DNA from: JALZKA01 sp963725035
GTDB taxonomy: Bacteria > Actinomycetota > Thermoleophilia > Solirubrobacterales > 70-9
Length of the DNA: 18,759 bases
Reading direction: 5' to 3'
Assembly (NCBI GenBank): GCA_963725035.1
Contig: CAVRWX010000013.1
Span: 1-18,759 of the forward strand
A model generated the notes under the pieces. The model saw nothing but the letters and a program-made list of their open reading frames with translations. It searched no databases and had not been told where the DNA came from. Positions 8,386 through 16,343 of the stretch are shown here, piece after piece (position 1 is the first letter of the stretch; the number at the start of each line of letters is the position of its first letter). A program made the position numbers and the translations under genes.

Positions 8386-8399
8386 AAGGCGTGGGTGAC

Positions 8400-9832
8400 A
8401 TGAGCAAAGCTGCGGATCGCTGGGGGTCCGGCCGCGGCTATCCAGCGCTCGCCGAGCGCGAGGCCGTGCTGGACGCGCTCACGCGACTGATCGGCGACGC
8501 CTGGGACTCCTTCGAGCACCCGCGGCGCGGAGGAGCCTGAGCTCGAGGCCGACCTGGCTGAGCGGCTCGAGCAGGGCCTGCCCGAGCTCCCGGTGGACGC
8601 GAGCATGGTGCTCTCCGACGCCGCCCGCATCCTCGACGAGTCGAACTCGCCGTCGCGGCCTCTCTACCTCGGCTACATCGGCTCGACCGGCCTCGAGGTC
8701 GGGGTGCTGGCCGAGGCCCTGGCAGCCACCTACGACGTGAACCTGGCGGTCACCGCCAGGGCCGCCGACCTGATCGAGCGGCAGTCGCTGGAGTGGGTCT
8801 CGAGTTCGTCGGCTTTCCCGGCGCCGAGGGCGCGTTCACCAGCGGCGGGATGATCTCCAACCTGACCGCGATCCTCGTCGCGCGCGAGCGCGCGCTGCCG
8901 GGCTGTCGTCACGAGGGGTTCGCCGGGCGCAGGGGCACCGTCTACTGCTCGGAGGAGGCGCACCATTCCGTGGTCCGTGCGGTCGAGGCCGCGGGGCTCG
9001 GCTCGGACAACGTCCGCCCGATCCCGATCGGACCCGACCGGCGGCTGCCGGCGGATGCGCTCGACGCCGCGATCGCCGCCGACCGCGAAGCGGGCCGGAT
9101 CCCGGTCGCGGTGATCGCGAACGGGGGAACGACCCTGACCGGGACGGTCGACCCGATCGCCGAGGTCGCCGAGGTGTGCGAGGAGCACGGCGTCTGGCTG
9201 CACGTCGACGGCGCCTACGGGCTGCCGCGGCCGGCACCGAGCGCGCCGGCCCGCTGTTCGCAGGGCATCGAGCGCGCCGACTCGGACGACCCTCGACGCC
9301 CACAAGTGGCTCGGCCTGCAGAAGAGCTGCAGCGTCGTGCTGATCCGGGAGCGCGGCCTGCTGGAGGCGACCTTCGGCCACGAGGAGTCCTACATGCACA
9401 GGGCCGACTCGGTCCGCGAACGCCGTCGAGCGCACGCTCGAGTACTCGCGCCCGCTGCGCTCGCTGAAGCTCTGGCTCGCGTTCCGCACGCACGGGGCGG
9501 CGGCCTTTCGCGGCTGGATCAGGGGACCCTGGACCTCGCGCGACGGCGTTCGCCGACGGGGTCGCGATCGACGCGACGAGTTCGAGCTGATGTGCGAGCC
9601 GACGCTCTCGACCGTCTGCTTCCGCCACCTGCCGGGCGTCGGACGTCGACCTCGACGCCCACAACCTGAAGCTCGCCGAGCGGATCCAGCGCGACGGCCG
9701 CGTCTATCTGGCCGCCGGCGAGCGTCGACGGGCGAGTCTGCCTGCGGGTCTGCTTCGTCAACTTCCGCACCCGCGCCGGAGGACGTCGACTTCGCGCTCG
9801 AGACCGTGCGCGAGCTCGGGGCCGCGCTCTAA
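8400..9832 (+). CDS. PLP-dependent amino acid decarboxylase, group II (many frameshifts)
   Basis: About 477 residues when joined, as in aromatic-L-amino-acid/tyrosine/glutamate decarboxylases. Landmarks: RPLYLGYIGSTG near the N-terminus, GAFTSGGMISNLTAILVARE, EEAHHSVVRA (the His that stacks on PLP), VIANGGTTLTGTVD, WLHVDGAYG (the Asp that binds the pyridine nitrogen) and DAHKWLGLQKSC (the Schiff-base Lys). C-terminal parts LEYSRPLRSLKLWLAF and FVNFRTR also fit. The frame changes at least near 8525, 8797, 9230, 9290, 9410, 9530, 9645, 9715 and 9765. ATG at 8400 follows AAAGG; GTG 8391 is possible. It ends against the convergent P450. Decarboxylation of an aromatic amino acid such as tyrosine or DOPA would supply an amine; the substrate is inferred. 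Genuine decay is more plausible here than elsewhere because of the number of shifts. Confidence 0.78.
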
Positions 9833-11094
9833 GCCGGGGACGAGCCGCAACGGCATCCGCTTGATGCCGTTGAAGAAGTTCGACTGCAGGCGCTCCGCCT
9901 TCGCCGGTGAGCTCGAAAGCTCGCGATGCGCTTGACCATCTCCTCGAAGACGATCTCGATCTCGAGCCGCGCGAGGTGGGCGCCGGTGCAGAAGTGCGGG
10001 CCGCCGGGGCCGAAGGTCATCTGCGGGTTCGGGTCGCGGCCGACGTCGAACGAGTAGGGATCGTCGAAGACCTCCTCGTCGAAGTTGCCCGAGATGTACC
10101 AGGTGGCGAGCTTGTCGTTCTCGCGGATCGTCTTGCCGCCGAACTCGACGTCGCAGGTGGCGGTCCGGCGGAAGTGGTGCACCGGCGTCGCCCAGCGCAG
10201 GATCTCGTTCGCCGCGAGCGGCAGCAGCTCGGGCTCTGCGCGAAGACGCTGCGAGCTGCTCGGGGTTCTCGATCAGCGCGAGGACACCCTGAGGAGATCG
10301 AGTGGCGGGTGGTCTCGTTGCCGGCCACGGCGAGCAGCAGGAAGTAGACGTCGTACTCGTGCTGGGTCAGCGGGCAGCCGTCGATCTCGGCCTCGACGAG
10401 CTTGGTGACGATGTCGTCCCGGGGGCACTCGCGCCGCTCGTCCGGCGAGCTTGCGGCCGTACTCGAACATCTCGAGCGCCGCGGGGTTCGAGAACGGCAG
10501 GTGGCGGTTCTCCTCCGCCACCTCGGGGTCGATGCGCGTACTCGGGATCGTCCTGGCCGAGCATCCGGTCGCCGAGCTCGACCAGGTAGCGGTGGTCGCC
10601 TTCGGGGGCACCGAGCATCTCGGCGAAGACCCGCATCGGCAGCTTCGCCGCGACGTCGTCCACGAACTCGACCTCGCCCTTCTCCAGCGCCTCGTCGAGA
10701 ACGTCGTCGAAGATCTCGCGGATCCGCTCGGTGAACATGCGAACCGCGCGCGGGGTGAAGTCGCGGTTGACGATCGCGCGCAGCGCGTTGTGGGGCGGCG
10801 GGTCCATGTCGAGCATCGACTTGCGGGCCTCGAGCTCCTCGGGCTCGAGGTCCTGAAGCGAGGTGCCGCCACGCTCGGAGGAGAAGGTGCGCCAGTCCTT
10901 GGCGACCGCCGTGATGTCCGCGTGGCGGGTGATCGCCCAGAACCCGCGGCCGTCGCTTCTCCTCCTGCCAGTGGACCGGGTCCTCGCGACGAAGGACCGC
11001 GAACATCTCGTGCGGGACGCGCTCGGCGAAGCGGGTGTGATCGGTGAGATCGACGTCCTCGAGCGGTCATCTGGCGTGTCGGCGAAGCACTCAT
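9829..11094 (-). CDS. Cytochrome P450, CYP124/125/142-like (frameshifted)
   Basis: About 420 residues when joined. Landmarks in order: LTDHTRFAERVPHEMFAVLR, MLDMDPPPHNALRAIVNRDF, I-helix LLAVAGNETTRHSIS with the proton-relay Thr, ExxR in ANEILRWATPV, SGNFDEEVFDDPYSFDVGR, heme motif FGPGGPHFCTGAHLAR, and a C-terminus with QSNFFNGIKRMPLR. This combination resembles the clan that includes mycobacterial CYP124, CYP125 and CYP142 (sterol and branched lipid oxidation), but the substrate here is unknown. Frame changes occur near 9920, 10235, 10290, 10435, 10535, 10955 and 11060. The ATG (11094-11092) shares a base with the stop of the glutamine-synthetase-like gene (TGATG), so the two are co-translated. 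No ferredoxin or reductase is nearby. The stop TAG (9829-9831) overlaps the opposing decarboxylase stop. Confidence 0.83.
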
Positions 11095-12455
11095 CAGAGG
11101 TGGTGCAGGTACTCGTCGATGTCCCAGTCGGAGACGTGCTGGGAGTAGCGCTCGAGCTCGAAGCCCTTGATCGGCGAGGAAGGTGTCGACGATGTCCGCG
11201 CCGACGGCTTCGCGGATCACCTCGTCGGCTTCGAGCGCGGCGATCGCCTCGGCGAGCGAGATCGGCAGCGGCGTCGCCCTGCTCTTCCTCGGGCAGCGTG
11301 TAGGCGTCGCCTTCGAGCGGCGTCGCCTGGGTCGAGCTCGCGCTTGATGCCGTCGATGCCGGCGAACAGGCAAGCCGCGATCACGAGGTGCGCGTTGGCG
11401 GCCCCGTCGCCGACCCGGAGCTCGACGCGGCTGCCGCCGCCGCGCTCGGGCGGGATGCGCACGAACGTGGTGCGGTTGTCGAGCCCCCAGTTGACGTGCA
11501 TCGGGGCGAGGCTGTCGGGCAGGATGCGCCGATAGGCGTTGACGTGGGGTTGAGGAACGCCATCAGCGCCTGGGCGTGCTCGAGCACTCCGCCGACGAAG
11601 TAGCGAAGCTCCTGGCGACAGCCCGGTCGTCGTCGTCTGGATCGCCGAAGCAGTTCTCGCCGTCGCGCTCGAGGGAGATGTGGAGGTGGAATGCCGGAGC
11701 CACCCTGGTCGTTGAACGGCTTGCCCATGAACGTCGCGTGCAGGCCGGCCTGAGCGGCGTGGTCCTTGATCGCGGCCTTGAAGCGAAAGGCGTTGTCGGC
11801 GGCGGCGAGGGGCGCGCACTCGCGCAGGTTGATCTCGTACTGGCTGTTCATGAACTCGTGGTTCGAAGCGATCGCGCCGAGGCCGAGCGCGCGCAGCGTT
11901 CGAGCAGCGACTTGACCACGCCCGGTCGGGTCCGCCTGCGGGCCGACCGTGTAGACCATGCTGAGGTTGTCGACGTGGCGCTGCCAGCCGCCCGTCGCCG
12001 TCGCGCGTGCAGAGGAAGAACTCGAGCTCCGGCCCGATCTTGCCGGTCGAGGTCCGAGCTCGGCGAGGGCTTCCTCGGCCCGGCGGACCAGGGCGCGCTG
12101 GTCGGTGGGCTCGGGCGCGCTCGTCGCGGACCGAGGTCGGACGAGGCAGGCCGCGACGTCCGGCTCCCAGGGAAGCTGGCGGAGCGTGGACAGGTCCGGG
12201 TAGGCGACCATGTCCGGGTAGCCCGACTCGCCGCCCACGACCGGCATGTGGCGAAGATCGGTGCCCATGACCGCCCAGCAGAACGCGAGCCCGCCGGTGG
12301 CGGCGCGCTCGAACTCGGCGGCGCGGCACGTCCTTGCCCCGCTGGATCCCGTGCAGGTCCGAATATGTGACTCGGATCGTCTCTACCTCGGGCGGGAGGG
12401 CATCAATCGCCTCCGAGGCCTCGCTCTCTGTGGCCGCGGCGCGTTCCTTGGTCAA
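11094..12455 (-). CDS. Glutamine synthetase-like gamma-glutamyl amine ligase (frameshifted)
   Basis: About 453 residues, usual for the GS fold. Predicted to join glutamate to an amine using ATP. Landmarks: IRVTYSDLHGIQRGKDVPRR at the N-terminus, KIGPELEFFL (metal-binding Glu-x-Glu), NHEFMNSQYEINLR, ATFMGKPFND, APMHVNWGLDNRTTFVRIP (Arg strand), RVGDGAANAHLVIAACLFAG and a C-terminus of DWDIDEYLHHL. These resemble PuuA, AtdA1 and IpuC-type ligases rather than the regulated assimilatory GlnA; the Tyr adenylylation loop is not evident. Frame changes occur near 11160, 11190, 11280, 11325, 11550, 11690, 11910 and 12010-12110, with one near 12320. I prefer the TTG at 12455 with an AGAGGAGAG ribosome site; the frame opens at GTG 12497 but that lies in the operator. 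Overlaps the P450 start by one base. Confidence 0.83.
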
Positions 12456-12483
12456 CTCTCTCCTCTTCCGCTCGGATTGACTG

Positions 12484-12498
12484 TGGATAATGTACACA
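12484..12498 (-). promoter_or_regulatory. Operator-like site 4 (GS-like unit)
   Basis: Read on the - strand it is TGTGTACATTATCCA, with the core TACATTAT at 12494-12487. It sits about 30 bases upstream of the preferred TTG start of the GS-like gene. It lies in the divergent region with the thiolase, so it might affect both. Confidence 0.58.
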
Positions 12499-12516
12499 AA
12501 TTGTCGGGATTGTCGC

Positions 12517-12528
12517 GTGTGCTCACAC
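12517..12528. promoter_or_regulatory. Inverted repeat GTGTG-CT-CACAC
   Basis: Perfect 5-base arms around a 2-base centre, in the GS/thiolase divergent region about 70 bases upstream of the thiolase start. It could be an operator for another regulator; no second copy was found. Confidence 0.25.
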
Positions 12529-12547
12529 TAAGCTCCGCCGCAAACTT

Positions 12548-12565
12548 CTGCCCTCAAGTGGGCAG
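12548..12565. promoter_or_regulatory. Inverted repeat in thiolase leader
   Basis: CTGCCC-TCAAGT-GGGCAG, a perfect 6-base stem with a 6-base loop, 30 bases before the thiolase ATG. It shares TTCTGCCCT and GGCAGTTTC with the permease leader (5661-5676) in swapped order. It may be a hairpin in the 5' leader or a protein-binding site. Confidence 0.35.
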
Positions 12566-12594
12566 TTTCCCACCCTCTTGCAAGGAGCAGCTGA

Positions 12595-13755
12595 ATGCCC
12601 GAAGCCGTGATCGTCGACGCCGTCCGCTCCCCGATCGGGCGCGCCTTCAAGGGCTCGCTGGCGCAGATCCGCCCCGAGGAGACGGCGGCCTACGTGGTCG
12701 ACCAGCTCCTCGAGCGGAACCCGGATGTCGATCCCGCTCTCGTCCAGGACGTCTATTGCGGCTGCGGCATGCCGCAGGGCCTCACCGCGTTCAACGTCGC
12801 CCGCATCATCGTCCTGCTCTCCGAGAAGCTCACTCAGGAAACGACGGGCACGACGATCTCGCGCTACTGCGCATCATCTCTCGACGCGATCCGCCACGCG
12901 GGCAACGCGATCAAGGCGGGCGAGGGCGACGTCTACATCGCGGCCGGCGTCGAGTGGGTCTCGAAGTTCAACGAGGCAACTGAGGCCGTCCGCGCCGACG
13001 ACCGGAACCCGAATCTCTTGGGAACGCAGGAAGGCCAGCCGAATGCCTACATCGAGATGGGCCACACGGCCGTCAACGTCGCGAAGAAGTACGAGGTCTC
13101 GCGCGCCGACATGGACAAGTTCGCGCAGCGCTCGCAGGAGCTCGCCGTCGGCTCGCAGGAATCCGGCTTCTTCGATCGCGAGATCGTTCCCGTCAAGGAC
13201 CAGGACGGCAACGAGGTCGCCAAGGACGACGGTCCCCGCGCCTCATCGACGCTCGAGAAGCTCTCCGAGCTTCCCGAGGCGTTCGGCGAGGGCGGAGTGA
13301 CCGCCGGCAACTCGTGCCCCCTGAACGACGGCGCCGCTGCCGTACTCGTCATGTCCGACACGAAGGCCAAGGAGCTCGGCCTCACGCCGCGCGCCCGTAT
13401 CGTGTCGACCGCAACCTGGGGCAACGAGCCCGAGTACATGGGCGTCGCGCCGATCGGGGCGATCAAGAAGGTCCTCGAGCGCACCGGGATGACGATGGCG
13501 GACATCGACGCCGTCGAGCTGAACGAGGCGTTTGCCGCCCAGGTGATCCCGATCATGTCGGAGTGCGACATCCCGATCGAGAAGCTGAATACGCACGGCG
13601 GCGCGATCGCGCTCGGCCACCCGTTCGGCATGACCGGCGCCCGGATCATGTCGACCCTCCTGAACGTGATGGAAACGGACGATCACCAGGTCGGCATGGA
13701 GACGATGTGTGTCGCCGGCGGTCAGGGCGAGGCGATGATCGTCGAGCGCGTGTAA
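12595..13755 (+). CDS. Thiolase (acetyl-CoA acyltransferase family)
   Basis: 386 residues, clean frame. It either cleaves 3-ketoacyl-CoA with CoA or condenses two acyl-CoAs. The acylated nucleophile is Cys92 in SRYCASSLDAI, His342 lies in GGAIALGHPFG, and the second acid/base Cys372 is in MCVAGGQGEA; NEAFAAQ is also conserved. The opening IVDAVRSPIGRAFKGSL is typical of degradative FadA-like and acetoacetyl-CoA thiolases. Ribosome site AAGGAG is at 12582-12587, 7 bases before the ATG. It is divergent from the GS-like gene and followed 11 bases later by a VOC gene. It could process CoA-linked products of ring or side-chain degradation, or be an unrelated beta-oxidation gene. Confidence 0.93.
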   Translation: MPEAVIVDAVRSPIGRAFKGSLAQIRPEETAAYVVDQLLERNPDVDPALVQDVYCGCGMPQGLTAFNVARIIVLLSEKLTQETTGTTISRYCASSLDAIRHAGNAIKAGEGDVYIAAGVEWVSKFNEATEAVRADDRNPNLLGTQEGQPNAYIEMGHTAVNVAKKYEVSRADMDKFAQRSQELAVGSQESGFFDREIVPVKDQDGNEVAKDDGPRASSTLEKLSELPEAFGEGGVTAGNSCPLNDGAAAVLVMSDTKAKELGLTPRARIVSTATWGNEPEYMGVAPIGAIKKVLERTGMTMADIDAVELNEAFAAQVIPIMSECDIPIEKLNTHGGAIALGHPFGMTGARIMSTLLNVMETDDHQVGMETMCVAGGQGEAMIVERV

Positions 13756-13766
13756 ACAGTCACGGT

Positions 13767-14213
13767 ATGAGTTCGCCCAAGGCACGGGCAATCGGCTTCA
13801 ACCACATCGCGCTCGAGGTGGGTGACCTCGACCAGGCACTCGAGTTCTACGGGTCGCTGTTCGAACTCGACTTGCGAGGTCGCGTGCCGGGGATGGCGTT
13901 CATAGACATGGGCGACCAGTTCCTGGCGCTCTCCGAGGGGCGCTCGCAGCCTCCCGATGCCGAGCGGCACTTCGGCCTGGTGGTTGACGACCGCGAGGCG
14001 TTCCGGCGCGCTCTCGAGGAGACGGGCGCCGAGATCGTGCCCAGCCGCGGCCTCGACTTCCGCGATCCGTGGGGCAACCACATCCAGGTCGTCGAGTACG
14101 GGGACATCCAGTTCTCGAAGACCCCGGAGGTGCTTCGCGGAATGGGCCTGGGCAGCCTCGGCAAGTCCCCCGATGCGCTCGTGGAGTTGCGCGAAAAGGG
14201 CCTCGCCGACTGA
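13767..14213 (+). CDS. VOC-superfamily (glyoxalase/extradiol-like) single-domain protein
   Basis: 148 residues. One VOC module of two beta-alpha-beta-beta-beta units: FNHIALEVGDLDQALEFYG at the start (metal His), RHFGLVVDDREAFRRAL in the middle, and FRDPWGNHIQVVEYGD with the usual C-terminal Glu ligand. A 35-residue tail follows. Such proteins can be glyoxalases, isomerases, epimerases or resistance proteins, so no reaction is assigned. It follows the thiolase by 11 bases and probably shares its transcript. Start ATG at 13767 has no clear ribosome site. Frame clean. Confidence 0.82.
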   Translation: MSSPKARAIGFNHIALEVGDLDQALEFYGSLFELDLRGRVPGMAFIDMGDQFLALSEGRSQPPDAERHFGLVVDDREAFRRALEETGAEIVPSRGLDFRDPWGNHIQVVEYGDIQFSKTPEVLRGMGLGSLGKSPDALVELREKGLAD

Positions 14214-14291
14214 CGGCAGACCTCTCGGCAGGAGCGTCGCAGAGGCCGTCCGGTGGAGACCTGAGCGCCCTGACGCTCTAAAGTCGTATAC

Positions 14292-15434
14292 GTGGGCAGG
14301 CACGAGAGAACTGCGCGCGCGCTGGCATCGATGAGGCGCAAAGGAGTCGCACTGAGCGGCCTCGCGATGATCGCTGCCGGATTGGTCTGGGCGGCTGTGG
14401 CTTGGGCTTCGACGGCCGTAGAGATCACCAAGCCGTCGGGCAGCTCTGTCGACGTCACGATCAAAGAGGACGACTACGACATCGACACCCAATACAAGGA
14501 AGGCGACGACTACGTAGGACATGAAGGCAGGTCCTTGAAGTCCGTCTTAAAGCAAGTGGGGATCGGCGATCAGGCTTGGACCAGCATCACCATCGAGGGC
14601 ATCACGGTTGAGAACGGCTCGTTCAGGCCGAAGAAACCGCCGATCTTCATTCTGAAAGACAACGACGTCAAGTTCTACAAACCCGCTTCGGGGTCGGATC
14701 CGTACCAGACCCGCACTGGAAGTCTCGACCTCTATTACCGCGTCCCGCTTGTAATCAAGGCCTCAGACGATTCTCCAAAGGCCGGCCAAACGGTCACCTA
14801 TACGGCGTCGGTTCCCAACGGCGGACCGCAAGGCGCTTACGAGTTCAAATGGACTCCGTCCAGCGGCACGGGTGGAACTGCCCCGACGTTCAAGTACACG
14901 TATCCGGAAACGACCGGCGAGGTGACGATCAACGTCTCCGCCAAGCGCGGGAGCGACAACATGACCGTCGGCACGTCGACCACTGCGCCCGTGGATATCC
15001 AGGCCCCGCCGCCCTCTAACAGCGGCAGCTCCAGTTTCGGCGGCACTGGCGGGACCAGCTACCCCGGCTCTACATCGCCGGGCTACGACTACGACTTCCC
15101 CGACTCGGGTGGCTCGACCTCGGATATCCCCGACACGCCCAAAACGCCCGACCCCGACGAGACCCCGCCGATCGAGGACTTCGGCACGAGCGTCGAGGGC
15201 GAGCTGCTCTCGGCGACCGCACCGCTGCCTCCCTCTTCGGGCGACGCGCTGCCCGCCGACGAGGCTGCCCCGGACCCCGAGGAAGCCATCGAGGAGGCGG
15301 AGGAGATCAGCGGGCCAGGCGCGCTGATCGCCGCCGGAGTGGTCGTCGGCCTGCTCGGGCCTCGGCGCCGGCCGCGAGATGGAAACCGTGCGGCCGCGTC
15401 GCCTACGGCGCCCCAAGATGAGCGGGCTTCGTAG
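14292..15434 (+). CDS. Exported, membrane-anchored protein with PKD-like domain
   Basis: 380 residues from GTG, or 367 from the ATG at 14331, which gives a more usual signal peptide (MRRKGVALSGLAMIAAGLVW, likely cut after AWA). No ribosome site is obvious at either; TAAAGT at 14279-14284 could be a -10 box for a leaderless message. Residues 41-145 form a domain containing YVGHEGRSLKSVLKQVGIG, weakly like the ligand or oxidoreductase-like surface domains common in this group. Residues about 150-240 read as a PKD/Ig-like beta domain (SPKAGQTVTYTASV, YEFKWTPSSG). A Ser/Gly/Pro/Asp-rich stalk follows, then a C-terminal membrane helix (GALIAAGVVVGLLG) and a basic tail. It leads a three-gene operon with a channel protein and a DUF2149-like protein. 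Function is unknown; a substrate-capturing surface partner is a guess. Confidence 0.72.
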   Translation: MGRHERTARALASMRRKGVALSGLAMIAAGLVWAAVAWASTAVEITKPSGSSVDVTIKEDDYDIDTQYKEGDDYVGHEGRSLKSVLKQVGIGDQAWTSITIEGITVENGSFRPKKPPIFILKDNDVKFYKPASGSDPYQTRTGSLDLYYRVPLVIKASDDSPKAGQTVTYTASVPNGGPQGAYEFKWTPSSGTGGTAPTFKYTYPETTGEVTINVSAKRGSDNMTVGTSTTAPVDIQAPPPSNSGSSSFGGTGGTSYPGSTSPGYDYDFPDSGGSTSDIPDTPKTPDPDETPPIEDFGTSVEGELLSATAPLPPSSGDALPADEAAPDPEEAIEEAEEISGPGALIAAGVVVGLLGPRRRPRDGNRAAASPTAPQDERAS

Positions 15435-15446
15435 GCTCCTGCCTCC

Positions 15447-16340
15447 ATGGAAGTAGAGGAAGTCCTTTTTGACGTAGCGGAGGCGCTACTGATCCCCGTC
15501 TTGGTGGGGATGCTCATTGCGCTCGCCCTCGTGCTTTTCGAGTTCGGCGGGCTGATCGCCGAGCTGATCAGGCGGCGCGGGCGCAGCCGGGTCAAGCTGG
15601 ATCAGGCGATCACCAGCGCCGGCGCAGCCCTCAGCGCGGGCGATTCGGGCCGCGCTTACCTGGAGCTCGGCAAGATCGCCAACAGCAAGTCAATGCGAAG
15701 CGTCATGGGCTCGATCGTCGAACATCGCTCCGCCGCGAACGGCGCGGATCGCATCGCGAAGGACCTGGCAGAGTTCGATTACTCCTCCGTCCGCAGGCTC
15801 GAGCGCACCCGCATCCTCGTTCGCGTCGGTCCTGCGCTGGGTCTGATGGGAACTCTGATCCCGCTCTCGCCGGCCCTTGCCGGTCTCGCCGAGGGTGACG
15901 TCGAGACGCTTGCGGACAACCTCCGCGTCGCATTCAGCGTCACGGTCGCCGGCCTCTTGGTCGGCGCGATCGCATACGGCATCTCGCTTGTGCGTGACCG
16001 CCTGTACGGCCAGGACTTCTCCGACCTCGAGTACATCGCGGCGGCACTTGCGCCCGGGGCGATCATCCCGCGCGCAACCGCAACTTCAACACAAGCGGCC
16101 GCACCCGGGGGGGCCACACCGAACGCGGTTTCGCCCGAGGCCGCAACCCGTGCACCCACGGCACCCGCCGCTCCTGCGCCGGCCACCCAGGCAACTCAGG
16201 TCGCGCCGTCCGCGCCCGCGCCGGCCCAACCCGAGGCACCCGCCCAACCCGCGGCACCCGCCCAACCCGCCGCGCCTACGCAGCCCACGCAACCCGCGCA
16301 GCCTCAACCGCCGCCTCAGCAGCCCGACGGGAGCACCTAG
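15447..16340 (+). CDS. MotA/TolQ/ExbB-type channel protein with Pro/Ala-rich tail
   Basis: 297 residues. TM1 is about residues 12-34 (ALLIPVLVGMLIALALVLFE), then a cytoplasmic helical stretch, TM2 about 128-148 (RVGPALGLMGTLIPLSPAL, the family's GLxGT segment) and TM3 about 163-187 (SVTVAGLLVGAIAYGISLV). The order and signature fit the proton-channel subunit family that powers TonB/Tol systems or flagellar stators. Residues 208-297 are a low-complexity Ala/Pro/Gln/Thr tail with short repeats, unusual for ExbB. It lies 12 bases after the surface protein and 3 bases before the DUF2149-like gene. In a probable single-membrane organism the usual TonB role is not available. Confidence 0.8.
   Translation: MEVEEVLFDVAEALLIPVLVGMLIALALVLFEFGGLIAELIRRRGRSRVKLDQAITSAGAALSAGDSGRAYLELGKIANSKSMRSVMGSIVEHRSAANGADRIAKDLAEFDYSSVRRLERTRILVRVGPALGLMGTLIPLSPALAGLAEGDVETLADNLRVAFSVTVAGLLVGAIAYGISLVRDRLYGQDFSDLEYIAAALAPGAIIPRATATSTQAAAPGGATPNAVSPEAATRAPTAPAAPAPATQATQVAPSAPAPAQPEAPAQPAAPAQPAAPTQPTQPAQPQPPPQQPDGST
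16235..16270 (+). repeat. Two 18-base direct repeats (Pro/Ala-rich tail)
   Basis: GGCACCCGCCCAACCCGC occurs twice in tandem (16235-16252, 16253-16270), encoding repeated APAQPA. The surrounding sequence encodes similar degenerate units. Confidence 0.7.
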
Positions 16341-16343
16341 CCC

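Noticed and set aside
950..9800. Programmed frameshifting as the explanation for the shifted genes
   Set aside because: Shifts lie at many unrelated points in unrelated genes, without slippery heptamers or consistent downstream structures.
12477..12491. TTGACT plus GATAAT as a thiolase promoter
   Set aside because: The two elements are only a few bases apart, far from the 16-18 spacing needed; the AT-rich part is better explained as the shared operator on the other strand.
12495..12497. GTG at 12497 as the start of the GS-like protein
   Set aside because: It lies inside the operator-like/-10 sequence with no ribosome site; the TTG at 12455 follows an AGAGGAGAG sequence and matches the start of conserved sequence better.
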